Below, piece after piece: positions 22,787-34,680 of a DNA stretch of 64,000 nt. The position numbers and the translations under genes were made by a program. Every line of letters starts with the position of its first letter. Position 1 is the first letter of the stretch. The notes beneath the pieces were generated by a model. That model was not told the DNA's origin and searched no databases. It saw only the letters and a list, made by a program, of their open reading frames with translations. The DNA is from Manduca sexta (Eukaryota > Arthropoda > Insecta > Lepidoptera > Sphingidae), in NCBI RefSeq assembly GCF_014839805.1, contig NC_051120.1, forward strand, positions 2,790,001 through 2,854,000, written 5' to 3'.

Positions 22787-22820
22787 ATCTTCAAGAAGAT
22801 AAGTATATCTTCAAGAAGAT
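22787..22820. promoter_or_regulatory. Two palindromes resembling heat-shock elements
   Basis: ATCTTCAAGAAGAT occurs at 22787-22800 and again at 22807-22820. Each has TTCnnGAA, the core of HSF binding sites, and is a perfect palindrome. Their 20-bp spacing is about two helical turns. No promoter is evident nearby. Confidence 0.35.
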
Positions 22821-25250
22821 TATAGTAACATCATGTCTTAATGACCCAGTATAAATAAAAAACGATTTGTTGCTGATTGGATAAGTGTTGGGTACTATAG
22901 TTTAGATATACTGAGATCATGGAGTACCTATTTTTTTAAGTAGGGCCACCTTGCCATAGTTAGCAGTTGTAATTTGTAAGTCCAAAACAGAAACATTTGG
23001 TGCCTTGAATTTTCTGATACTAGACTGCACCGAGACCTTAGTACAAATACTTCCAACTGATTTCAAACTTTAATGATTGCTAATAAAATTGATCTTTTGT
23101 TCTTCTTAAAAATGTGTTTAATTCAACTGTAACCAACAAAACGTTCATAGAATATAAACCATTCCATTAAAGGCATTATGTACAACAGTTTCGTCACCGT
23201 ATCGGGCATTAGTTGAGTTGTCACCAATCCGACGGCAGTGGGTGTCGGTGAAACAAGGGGTGTTGTCATGTCATCAAATCACCAGCCGCTTTCATATCGT
23301 GATCCAAGGATATTAATAGCCATGTAATCTCTATCCGGCCGGCACTCGGCCTACGTCGAATACCATTGTCTTGGTGACTGTACAATCAATCACAATTACG
23401 GATGTGGTGCTTAATCATATTTATTCAATTAATTAATTTCAATAAGCCCAAGGTGAATAGTATTGTTTTCTGCAAGATTGTTAGCGTCCACTAATGTTTT
23501 ATCTATTTCGAACTAGACCTTGGTTTCGATTTTACATTGATTGATGCTGGTCTGCGGTGTGATGGTTGGAGATAATGTACTGTTCGGAATATTGTGACGA
23601 AAATTATCTTGTACCGCTACTTATTGTTTGTGTTGAAAATGTACAGTAATTAGTTTGGTGTTTGAAAAAAAAGACCAAACTAATAATAGAAATTTTTGAT
23701 TTCAAATCTTTTGCAAAAGCTTTAATGTGCTTTAAGGGTAAACTGAACATGCTGGTGTTAAGAACTATGCTGTAAACGCCGAGTGAACTTATAATCTTCA
23801 ACGCCTCAATACTCACAATGAAATTCCTCTAAAAAATATTCAACTGTCAACAACATAAATCCACGTGCAAAACAACGTTTGTGCGAACGAGTGACATCTA
23901 ACAAAACGTAACAAAATGTCACCAGAGTGGAAATAAATCGAGCGGGGAAAATAAAGCATTCGCGCCCCGTGTCCCCGTTCTAGAGCGTCTGACTGTGCAC
24001 CGGCGGTGTTCGGCGCACCATCTTGATACGGTTCCGCTTCGTGGGAACACTTCTCTTGCGGCGTCTAATTTATTGCCTAGTGTTGCACTACATGCGAATG
24101 ACGACTCCATCCCGCCTCGGCGGCATCGCGTCGTAAATCCACATCGCAAATGAGAAGTGCACCGAAATCCGCGAGTGCGACAGCACGGCCCGTCGACTTG
24201 ACTTATGCAGACGTTTGATTGCGCAACAAATGCACAGTTTGCGCTTGAATTTGTTTCGTTGATTTGTTGTTCAAGGATGTTCGCGGGTTGTCGTGTTGCA
24301 TGAACGAATAGATGTTATAAATGTACGAAGGAGGAACGCGAATATTATGAACAATGGTTGCACAATAGGCCAACGTCAATGATATAGTTCGAAAGGGTAC
24401 GAAAGGATTCCAATATCGATATAAATGCTTGGCTTGAATTGATAACTACATGTTTTAGGTTTACGTTTGCATTAACAGCCGTTATTGGAAATTAATTTAA
24501 TTTAATTACCAATACATTTAGGATTTAAACTAAACTAACTACGGAGAAGTATCTGAGTTTGAAGTTTTATAGTGGTTTACGTATCAATATTCCTGTAATT
24601 TACGGAAATTGTGCAGTCTTTGCTTTGCAGCCTGGTCAAGCTACATGTATAAATATATAGAAATTGTAACAGGTCGACATCTGTACTTAATAGATATTGA
24701 AGAAAAACTAATATGGGGGACTTCATTAGAACAACAGAAGCCTAAATAGTTTTTAGTATATTTATCCCTGCATGTTTGTACACGCATCACGCGCAAACTA
24801 CACATGGAATTGAATGTAGTTTTCACCGATGTATTGCTAAAGGTATCATTTAAAATATAGCTTCTGTTTTATTCCGGGAAAATATAAAATGGAACTTTTA
24901 TCCCGGAAAAACTATTTTACGCCGGCAGAGAAATATTTATGTTTCATCTTCCTAAGTTTGAATTAAATAAATTAATTAATAATCTAATTTAGAACTCATT
25001 CATTTAAAAATAATAACATAGGCATTCATATACAAAACTTGAATGCATAAGACGGCTGAACCACAATATTTATTACAATGCACACTGAAATACATATTAT
25101 TAATTAAACAAAACACAAAGCATTTTAAAGTCTCGAGTTGCACAGGTATTGCCAAACTGAAGAAGCAATGCATCATGTTACTCACTCTTACGATGCGCGC
25201 CGTAAATCAGATTATGCATTAAATTGAGTCTAACCGCTCACTAACCGGCG
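22821..25250. other. Intronic sequence with a CpG-rich patch
   Basis: The stretch 23940-24200 is richer in CpG than its surroundings and has a 76-codon minus-strand open frame (23919-24149) without recognisable motifs. The rest shows nothing. Confidence 0.4.
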
Positions 25251-25253
25251 GCA

Positions 25254-25435
25254 TAAATAAATACGAGCGTGCCAAATGATGCACGAACTCTACTCAGCGT
25301 TTATCATTTACACAATACTAAACACGGTGGTATAACTTTCAAAACTGTTATGTTAAAAATGTCGGCCGTGGGAAAAATATCTTGCATTAACGACGATTTG
25401 CCGTCATTTATCCGGCTTGAAGGACCAAAGGGAGG
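25254..25435 (+). CDS. Candidate first exon of an unidentified nested gene
   Basis: From ATG at 25349 (or 25358) the plus strand encodes MLKMSAVGKISCINDDLP and then SFIRLEGPKGG, with a strong donor-like GGAG then GTGAGT at 25435-25440. Upstream are a TATA-like TAAATAAATA near 25254 and TCAG at 25294-25297, an insect initiator-like motif, although the 42-bp spacing is long. I recognise no family and no second exon. It could equally be chance in an AT-rich intron. It would be transcribed against Trmt61a. Confidence 0.25.
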
Positions 25436-27257
25436 TGAGTTTTTTTGCCAATTTCAATGTTTTTTTATATTTAAAGAAAAGACGAGTGGATTGATTACTT
25501 CATGATTTGCAACTGTTTGGAAACAGTAACAATCGCATCCAGAACTTAGAATTACATTATACTTCATTTCATATATTACATTTTTCAATACCCTATCAAT
25601 AAACCTACCCGAAATAGCATTGTTATTAATAGCGATTACCGTACATATACTAAAAACCTGTCATAGTACCTCGTACGGATAAGTCGCAGGGGTCAGCCTG
25701 TGTACATCCAGTAAAGCGGGCTCCATACGCATACATCGAGGCACATGTCTTTCTTTGGTCAACATATTGCGACGGTACTGAACGTATATTGTCTCCTTGG
25801 TCTTGAGGTAGGCTACAGACTAGAAGCTTTTAGGTTTATATTCCAGATCAGGAGTGGCTTCGTGATGGATTTCGATGAAATACTAGGCCAAATCTTAAAC
25901 TGAACAATTATGGGATAAGTGAAAGTGGAAGAACTTGCAGTCTTCCCATCTTGACATTATTCCACTTGATATTACTACTAGTGTAAAAGCGTTAACTGGT
26001 GAAGTAAGCAACAAGATGTAAGCATAAATCAGTAATGAATATAACTCAAAAATGAATTTTAGCGAGTGTAGGCAGGCCCATATCAAATCAGTTACACGTG
26101 GTACCAGTGGGTCGTTGCGTGTGCGCAGTAAATAGCCATTCAGCCGCACCGGTTACTTGTACACGCTTATTCACGCTTTGGCTGCACTTCGCACATTAAC
26201 GTTACACCATAAAATAAAATTCGGGCCAGTTCATGGTCATAAATGAAGATGTATTGATATGAGCGTTTACAAAATGTAAAGCTTAATTAAAAGCATTGAT
26301 GTAGTATCTCATATATGAAATTGTGTGCTACATGTATACTCGCGCCTTTGGCCTTAAAATGGATAAGCCGAGACGGGACTGGGGCACCTAAACTGGGATG
26401 ATAATACTATATCCGTCCTATTACGTGATACGGAGCGAGATCAATGAGGCCTTATTTGAATTCTGGGCAATTTATTTATTTTGGATTTAAAACCTTAAAC
26501 TCAAACGAAATGAGTCAAATTCAAATGGATTCATAATCCAAAGGCGACTCCAAAGTCGCTAATGAGGAGCTTGCTTAAAGTCTAAACACAATACACATCA
26601 TACAAACGAAATGTACCCCCATCCATTATCATTTAAAGCGGAGTTCATTTGTATGCGATGCCGAGGCTGGTATAGCAAAAGATCAGTTCCCATCGGGTTG
26701 CGAAGGTCAGATAGCAGCCGCTTAGCGTTATGCGGGGAAAGGTTATACAAAATATGATCATATCCGACCCTGACATAAGAAAACTAGATCTTATAGTCGT
26801 AACAATAGAGGAAGTGTTGAAAACTGCGCAGAGTTCAGCTTCTGTAATAATATTTCAAACAATTTGATTTTTTCAACTTTTATGCTACATATAAGCCAAT
26901 GATTTTATACCAGTCATCTATGCATAATTTGTGTACGCTGCATCGCATTCTCTCGTACCCAAATATCTTTAGAGTTAAACCCTGAACCTCACAATTTATA
27001 GCTCAAATTTGCTGGAACTAGACTTCATAACATATTAAAGCAAATAAATGCAATCAACAGTTATAAAAATAGCGCTGAATATTGAGATATTGTTCTATTT
27101 TCGGTATTAGCGACTAAAAACAACTTTTGGTGCTAAAAACTTAGATGCGAACCACTTTTTCAGATGGCAAGACACATTGCGGGTACCAAATCCGTAAACA
27201 GACGAATTGTTATTAGAACGACAAGGTTATAATCGAGTAGACAAATTTAATGAAGGT
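25436..27257. other. Intronic sequence, nothing recognised
   Basis: About 1.8 kb without a recognisable repeat or coding signal. Confidence 0.4.
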
Positions 27258-27573
27258 GTTTTTTTAATTTTTGTTGCTTTAAGACGAGCTTGCCGTTCGC
27301 CTGATTGTAAGCGATACGACAGCCCATAAACAACAGAAAAACCAATCACCTTGAATTACAAAGTATTATTTGGTATTCCACTGCGCCCGCCTTCCTGAAA
27401 CATCAGATGTTAAGTCTTATTATGCCCAGTAGTTACACTGGCTACAATATCCTTCAAACCGGAACACAAAAATGACTACACACTGCTGCTAGGCGGCAGA
27501 AATAGACATTGCGATGGTACCTACCCAGGCGGACTCTCACATATGAGAGACATACCACCAGTAGACATAAAAC
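27258..27573 (-). mobile_element. Bm1-like SINE, near full length
   Basis: Read on the minus strand it starts near CTACTGGTGGTATGTCTCTC, contains CTATTTCTGCCGCC, TGTAGCCAGTGTAACTACTG, GACTTAACATCTGATG and GGCGAACGGCAAGCTCGTCT, and ends in an A-rich tail. The order and wording match the Bm1 SINE layout known from the silkworm and other moths, though diverged from it. Confidence 0.8.
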
Positions 27574-28356
27574 TAAAAGACCAGACTAACAACTATTCCC
27601 ACGCAAGGAATAAAAACAAGTAGACGATGAAGCAATATCTAACCTAAAAACAGTAAATCATATCACCATAAAACGACAAACACCGGCTCACGGTTACAGA
27701 TAACGTTTATACCAAACATAACGATCATGGTATAAATTTTATACCAATAAATATGCCAACTGTAAATGTCCACGTTGTAATTGTCCCCTATAATAATATA
27801 GCGTGTGTTTTCAATCGTATGCCATTATTGAAAACGTATATCACAAATTATATAGGTACAAATTGACACATAAAATAACAGCTTTGGATATTATGACGGG
27901 TGATTATTGTCGAAATTTAAAAGTGTTAAAGTATTTTAAGCGCTGTCAAAATGCCTTGTATTTTATAAATTGGTGTATAATTAAGGTATGAATATGCAAA
28001 TGTGCAGGAATTTTAATATTTTTCTTGGCATAAGAATATTCAACATTACGTTGATACTTCTAAGGTTTAATAAACGACGAACCGATGTTCTGACTAATCA
28101 TAACATGCTCACATTGGTAAGTTCTAGTAAACCATCTAGTGGTCCATTAGATATATCCTATACAGTTATATTTGGAAACTATTTAAATTAATAATAACAT
28201 TCAGAATTGACCCAGACAACAATGCATCAACCACGACGAAAATACTAAAAACGTTGCAACATTAAAAACACGACAAGATATATTGCTGCATGAATCATTT
28301 AAACAAACAAAAAAATATCGAATTATAATAAATTTATTTCTGAATTCGATTCTTAT
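27574..28356. other. Intronic sequence, nothing recognised
   Basis: Two short consecutive plus frames (27803-28191) are AT-rich and look accidental. Confidence 0.4.
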
Positions 28357-28473
28357 AACACAGTTATAACTAATAGTATTTATAACTGTGTTCATAGCAA
28401 ACGTATTAAATAGTTATATGTTTGCTATAATCAACGTCTCGCGGAAATGTTAACGTTGAGACGATAACGTCTT
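28357..28473. repeat. Cluster of four small hairpins
   Basis: In order: AACACAGTTATAA / TTATAACTGTGTT (28357-28392); ATAGCAAAC / GTTTGCTAT (28394-28428); CGTCTC / GAGACG (28435-28463); AGACG / CGTCT (28460-28473). They follow each other almost without gaps. Confidence 0.75.
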
Positions 28474-29291
28474 TACCGTCGAGGATATTTACAGATCATT
28501 ACGTATCTGAAACGTTTAAAGTTTAAATTAATACGTACTGTTACACTATTAAGGTATCTGATTGAGACGAGCCGATTCAATATATCTCTTCGGGCGTTAA
28601 TAGCTTGGAACTATCGGCTTCCCTATTATTTTGTCAAGTCGATTTATAGATCGCACTGTGTAACGGCACTGTGTTGGTATCTATTCGGTTCTGGGTGTGC
28701 TGTTGTCAACATTTTGTATCGAGTAACGTTTTTTATATTCATTACTTGTGTCATAAATTTACGTAGGTTAAATTACCTACATTACCGACAAAAAAGTCGA
28801 AAAATATCATTATCGGTTTATTTATTTATATCAGTTCAAAGCAATTCCAGCAGAAATTGATGCCCATATCGGATCATTCAAGTTCAAAATGTTGGATGCC
28901 GTTCAACTACTAAAAATATACATACAGCACACATTGCTGTTGTGCCGCTAGCATATATTCAGGCCGATTGTCATGCCCTATAGAATCAGAAACCCTGAAA
29001 TTTCGTCCAAAAACTCTCGCTTCTTTTTAGAAACATTAAATAATACAATAACTTGAACATAATCCAAAACCGACCAACTGTTTAACAAACAACGGTACAA
29101 ACCAACAAAATACAGATTCACAAAGCGACATTCATGTAACACCATTGAATGGGGCGTCAAAGTCCATACAGATAACATCGGATTAGAAATAGGCTACGGC
29201 TGACTCGCGTTGACTAAAACAAAAGGTTATCCGTGTAACGAGATGAAACAATTTGAAGGGATAATGTACTCTCCTGTCGTTGTATTGTGAC
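28474..29291. other. Intronic sequence, nothing recognised
   Basis: No repeat or coding signal that I recognise. Confidence 0.4.
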
Positions 29292-29588
29292 TCATAACTG
29301 GAACGCTATTGATAATGTCAAACGTAAAGGGTTAGGACTATTTGAATTGTTCTGTGAACAGTTATGTTCGGATGTTTCTCGTCGATTCAATTTTCTCGCT
29401 AGTTGGGTTCGATGAGTTAGATTCTCAAAACCAATGGGATGGGTTTGAGTATTCAATATGTCTTCAGGAAGTGGTCCTTTATAAGCGTATTGCAATTCTT
29501 GTACCTGTAATATGAAGTTGCTATCCTTAATTTGGAAAATCACACATAAATTTTCAAGTTTAGGGTTAAAACAACAGCGAACCGCCAC
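29292..29588 (-). CDS. Unidentified open frame, possible exon
   Basis: A 98-codon minus-strand frame in otherwise stop-rich DNA. After an acceptor-like CATATTACAG it reads VQELQYAYKGPLPEDILNTQ, then a segment ending RTQLARKLNRRETSEHNCSQ, with less skewed amino-acid use than typical AT-rich noise. I recognise no family. It could be an exon, a transposon relic or chance. Nothing indicates that it belongs to Trmt61a. Confidence 0.2.
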   Translation of the reverse strand: MAVRCCFNPKLENLCVIFQIKDSNFILQVQELQYAYKGPLPEDILNTQTHPIGFENLTHRTQLARKLNRRETSEHNCSQNNSNSPNPLRLTLSIAFQL

Positions 29589-30329
29589 AGCGCTAGTTGT
29601 TAGGATCTACCCCTGCAGACGTGCTGTAGTGATTAGACCTACATTTCATATGTGTAGCCAAACATTTTAAATCTTTGCATCTAATATTTAAGGGTCACAT
29701 TAGCGTATTTAAGAAAAAATATAACAATTATATTCAGGTTTTATGAGGGCTGACGGACTGACTCCACTTCAACCGCGTTGATCACAAAGTGATTATTAAC
29801 TAGATGTTGAAACAAGTCAAGCGATATTTTTGGGGCTCATGCGTTCACTCTGCCGGAGATGTACGGATTACAAATAAGATTTACGTGTGAGACATATACA
29901 TTCGCTGCGACATTATGATCTTTGCGACGTATTCGCTTGTTCCATAGACTAGGCATAGGCTCTGCTATATTGAAAGTACACCGTAAAGCAAACAACACAC
30001 ATATTTAAAGACACGCTTGAATGGCTCATGCTGACGAGCCGCGGTCGCGATCAGTTGGTGCCACTCCATTAGATAGGCCAGCATAATTTTGGGGACTGTC
30101 GAGACTCGAGAGACGTAAAGTTTCCTATTGCTCGGCATTGCATTTGTTAACTGTGGTCAAAATAATTTTAGAGCCGTAGAGTTGTTAGGAAAAAATGTGT
30201 TTTAACTTAACGAGTCCGCATTCCACAGAACAACAAACTTTCCCCAATTTTCCATATCGACCTAATTCCTAACTAATCAAACAGCGAAATTGCAGCCACA
30301 CAGACCGCAAACTATAAGTTACTAGTGTC
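29589..30329. other. Intronic sequence, nothing recognised
   Basis: No repeat or coding signal that I recognise. Confidence 0.4.
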
Positions 30330-30425
30330 GGCGTAACGAGTGATTTCACGGCGCGCGCGCATCCTTTCGCTACGGCTCTCGATCACGGCCGCCATCTTGG
30401 CTGTATGCGACAGATTTGTTGCGTC
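30330..30425. promoter_or_regulatory. CpG-rich patch with a YY1/Pho-like site
   Basis: The patch includes GGCGCGCGCGCATCC and GCCGCCATCTTGG (30388-30400), the long form of the YY1/Pleiohomeotic site. The same site read on the minus strand is CAAGATGGCGGCC, a good start-codon context that opens 27 codons before a stop. A regulatory element or a first exon are both possible; neither is proven. Confidence 0.3.
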
Positions 30426-31154
30426 ACAAGCGCAACAATATACAGGGATCGTGTTACACTGCCCTAAATCTCTTTGTTCTTTGATTTGCGTGTTCTGCTC
30501 GCGATTTGAATAGAGTTTTGCGTTATTGTTCTGCGCATGTGTGTTATGTGTCAAGTATAGGTGATAGGTTGGGATTTGATACTTGAATACTGGATACGTA
30601 ATACGCTTTATGTCAGCTCTACCCTCCTAACTTTTTTTTACGGGACGCAGAGTCCTCAGTTATTGTGCTTTGGGCTATAAAATAGATTAGAGTTTTGTAG
30701 GGTTAGCATATAGTAAAAGTGATCTTGGTAACAGTTTCTTCAGATTTTGTGGAATTTTAAAGTCTGGTCGTACATTTAAACTCATAGTGGCCCGTATTCC
30801 TGTAGTTGAAGGGGGCGCATACGGCTCGCAGGCCACAGGTTGAGTATAAGTAGCAGCTCTATGTGATAATGATATTTTCTAGCTATGCTGTTTAGTAAAA
30901 TTGTAGGCTGCAAATAGAAACCTATAAAATTTTCTCCTTGTTACGAAATTAAAATAACTAATGAAATTGTGCCTTAAAGAACTATATTTTGCAAGTAAAA
31001 TATAACCAAACTAAAACTAACGGATTTGATTAAACTTATCGACGTCCCAAAAAGCGACATTTCCGAAATTCCAATCCCCGTCAAACAAAATTTCACAAAC
31101 AAAATAATTAATGTGCATAATCCATTTAGAACAACGATAAATCGTTTTAATTTC
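30426..31154. other. Intronic sequence, nothing recognised
   Basis: No repeat or coding signal that I recognise. Confidence 0.4.
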
Positions 31155-31335
31155 ACGGTCCGATATAATCCGGGGCCGGCGCGTGCGCACCACTAGATAA
31201 CATCTAATCGATCGATCGCGACGCGACCGACTCATTGTCGCCGTCGCGCGCCGCGGGCCCCATGTCCAAACACTGTCCGAGCGTGTACTAAAACTGGACC
31301 TTAATCAAGTGGACTGTGGACCGTTTCGTACGCGC
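31155..31335. other. CpG-rich patch
   Basis: A dense CpG stretch (GGGGCCGGCGCGTGCGC, TCGATCGATCGCGACGCGAC, GTCGCGCGCCGCGGGCCC) in AT-rich DNA. It may be conserved regulatory sequence. It has no long open frame of its own. Confidence 0.3.
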
Positions 31336-31555
31336 TTCTAACGAGTTAATTGTGTCATAATTGGAGTATGTTTGGCTAATCGATTCGTATTAGCGTTGGT
31401 TGTTTGAAAGGTAACGTGGATGGTATATGAAGTGGAGTGTATAATTATGGGCTACTATCGTTTTGGTTGTATAATATAGTTGAAATTATATTATGTGCTT
31501 ACGATTTGTTGTATAGTTGTTCCAAGTTTTTTTTTCCGCGGAATAAAAACTCGTC

Positions 31556-32042
31556 ATAGCTACCACCATACGGAGGGTGAGTGCAACGGATATGTTGGTT
31601 TCATCGGTCTTACGGCCCAATGTCGACATTTGGGAGTATAGCATCGTTCGAGCCGGCATTGGACCGAGTCCCTACCCCATATATGCCCTACACCAGCATA
31701 CCAATCAAAACCCGCGGTGGCCTTCATCGACGCATACGGGACGGCCCCGGGGTATCTTGTTGCACTGAAATAACTGTGCGGAACCGTCCCTGCGCTATAC
31801 CGCATTGCGGCACCTCTGTAATTGTGGGGGCTAAGATGCCCCCGGACGCTCAAGGACGCTTTTGGCGTCTGCAACATCGGAGGACCGACGTTGTCGTCCA
31901 CCTTGGAGTCGCTGTATTGTTGCAAAGAGCCCCCCATTTCTCGCTCCGCGGCTCTCAGTATACTCCAATTAGTCGCATCTTACGACAGGTAGGGGATGCC
32001 GTGGCGGAATTCGTTAGATGCCCCCGAACCACAGGGGACATA
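31556..32042 (+). mobile_element. GC-rich LINE-like segment (family C), copy 2
   Basis: It contains the longest open frame in the window (31581-32105, 174 codons), whose C-terminal part reads PISRILRQVGDAVAEF, parallel to PISRLLRQAGDTVVEF in copy 1. The DNA includes TCTTACGACAGGTAGGGGAT, the opposite-strand counterpart of copy 1. The frame runs past the shared block into AT-rich DNA, so it is not an intact gene. Confidence 0.6.
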
Positions 32043-34559
32043 GCTGTTCTAAGTTTGAATAATGGTTTTACTTTTTCGTCACTATCAAACTGTACGAAAC
32101 ACTGATCGTAGTTGAAGCTTTCTCAAACAAATTAACTCTTGAGGCCGTACTTTGTGCTGCCATGGCTTAAGTTAGTCACAAAAGCTTATGGCTGAATTCC
32201 TGACTGGGTATGTATATTTGATGAGCTCAATTCATGACCAAAATTAGAGAGCTTATAAATACAGCGCATAAACTTTAACCCTGGACAACTCATTTGTTTT
32301 TCGAGTCGTAAACTCAAAAAAATGTTGATTTCGATCTGAAGAATCAAATCTAGAATTAGACGTAGCTGTCATTATACCAATGTAGAATCTTAACTGTAAA
32401 TTCATCAACATACAAAAGCAACAAAATCACTCCAACCAAATAGTCGATTCCAACTCTCATTACTCTTTTATTATAACAATAACATACATTTTTTTTTGAT
32501 TGAACGAATGACATGATGTTGGCCGATTGTGCGGTACCGAATGGAATTGACAGTTGTTACGATAGAGTCAGTCGATCGTTTATCGAATGACGAATCTCGC
32601 TATTGATTGTATGAAGCGCATTTTGAAGGGCGCTACGGAGATAATGAGCTATGGATGAAATATCGTACGGTACACATCGGATTCAAATTTCGAAGCATAT
32701 GGTTTAACAATAGGTTACCCGGCTCATTTTTATTCTTTACTGTTATCAAATATTTATGCTGTATAAATTATAACACTAAAGGAATTATCAAAATCCAGTA
32801 AAAAATCAACAAGTTATAAGTCTTTGAATGTCAGTGGAAGAGGTAATTAACAAGAAACAGAAAAGAGACAAAATACCCACATGTGACGTCATCGGGAATT
32901 ACGACGCGTGCAAAAGAAAGAGATGAAGCGATATCCCCACAACGCGCCCACTTCTGCACGTTACAATATTTGAAATATGAATTACTAGCCCATTTTTTAA
33001 CCAATTTTTATGCAGTTTTCGCAGGAGTGCTTTTTTTTCGTATTATTAACCATTACATATAGAATAATGAACAAAATTAAACATAGGCCGGTTCCCTATT
33101 GTGGCAGTATATAAAAATTTAAGTTTGTCGAATTATTCTTTCATTATGAGATAAATAAAACACAACGTAGCGACGAAGTAATGTACTTCACTCTAACTAA
33201 AAATGAAATTCTCTATGATTTGGAATGCTGAGCGTAACTTACAAACAATATATAATGCAGTTTACGTCTGAATGTAGAAGGTATTTTTATTATTTACGCA
33301 ATTCTGTTCCTTTTAATAGCGAGAATGAAGATTTGGCACATTAATAATGATATTACATTAAATCGTTACAACATTACCCAAAAGACAAGACAACAACAAT
33401 CCAAAACGATAAACAACATTCTCATTAACTGAACAAACAAAGGCCAACCAATACATTTTCACCTTAATTAGATTAATTTAATTAACAAAACGGTGATAAT
33501 GCATTGAATGCAATGAAAAAACGATGTCCATCGATCAACCGGCGCAAGAGTTCCGGCGCATTGTTCAGACACAGCTGCGCACGCGCACTTATAAATCATA
33601 CTCATAATTAATGTTATATGCCTTATCTAAATTAGGATAGACTCTCGGTTAACTTGTAATTAAGGTATTAGAGTTGGTTGGTGTGATTGGAATCTTATTA
33701 AAAAGTATTTTTCTTATTTAGTTTTTTATGTTTTCGAACAAATAAAATTTACATGACAAGGAAATGGAAGGTTTTAAACAATCATTTTATTGTTTTCTCG
33801 AGGGATTTCACCTACATTTATATTATATTTTTAAACAATTTTCTTATTATATTATTTTTTTTATGCTGCAAACAGTTAAGAATAAATCGGTACAAATATC
33901 CACATTTTATTTCCAAATGGCTGAATGTATAATTAACAAATATTACATCCACGGTAAGCTTCTGCCTAGTTGGGATCGACGCTACCACTATTAGGGACAT
34001 AATCCCATTCCAGACAACCGAAAAAAATATTAGTTTAATTTTATTCCTAACTTAAATCATAGTAGCCTAGACATATATCAGCTTTCCAAGAACCGACTTT
34101 TAGGACGTGAGAGCAAATTACGCGAGCTCGTGGTACAGACAATGTATCGGTGGCATGCGTTTACAATAAATTTATGAATACTAAATACTAGTAACTGAAT
34201 CTAGCGGCAATTTATATACGTCTTTGAAGTTGTTTGAGTTCATTAAACATTGTTATATAGTTAAGTTTCGGTTTATGTAATGGAAATTTAATAAATGTTT
34301 CAGCAAGAGAAATTAGTAAACTTTATAGTATTAACGAAATCGCCGATGCGTCGCTGTCATGAGGTAAGAAAGATAAATTAAGGCAAGAGGATGAATGGTG
34401 ATCTTTTAAGGATTGATTGATTAAATTTTTATTGACTATAAGAAACGCAATAGGACTGTTACTTTCTATCGGTTATGTGAGAAAGAGTTGCCAATATCAT
34501 TATTTACTAATTATGCTGTTGACGAAACTAATATAATATTTTTAATAACAAAAACTAAA
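32043..34559. other. Intronic sequence without recognisable features
   Basis: About 2.5 kb. TGACGTCA occurs at 32884-32891. No repeat or coding signal that I recognise. Confidence 0.4.
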
Positions 34560-34680
34560 AAATACACCCATCACCCCTATATGCAAGGTGCCCCTATATG
34601 ATAGGCAGACAAGAACCAGGGCACACAATTTTACCCTATATTTTCCGTCCCATTGATGTTATAAGGACGTGTCAATAGCC
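34560..34680 (-). mobile_element. Decayed family A SINE
   Basis: The order ACCCATCACCCCTATATGCA, AACCAGGGCACACAATTTTA and TTCCGTCCCATTGATGTTAT follows the minus-strand family A consensus, with many changes and a small internal duplication. Confidence 0.55.

Noticed and set aside
29292..29588. The 98-codon frame as an extra Trmt61a exon between 4.3 and 40 kb
   Set aside because: The exons on either side already join in phase 0, and its residues resemble nothing in the family.
31581..32105. A 174-codon plus-strand open frame, the longest in the window, as a gene
   Set aside because: It lies in a GC-rich repeat with a related copy at 17.7 kb, lacks splice or promoter signals, and runs on into AT-rich DNA. 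Low stop frequency in GC-rich sequence explains its length.
34560..34680. A local tandem repeat with CACCCCTATATG words
   Set aside because: The order of blocks follows a decayed family A SINE, so no separate repeat is needed.
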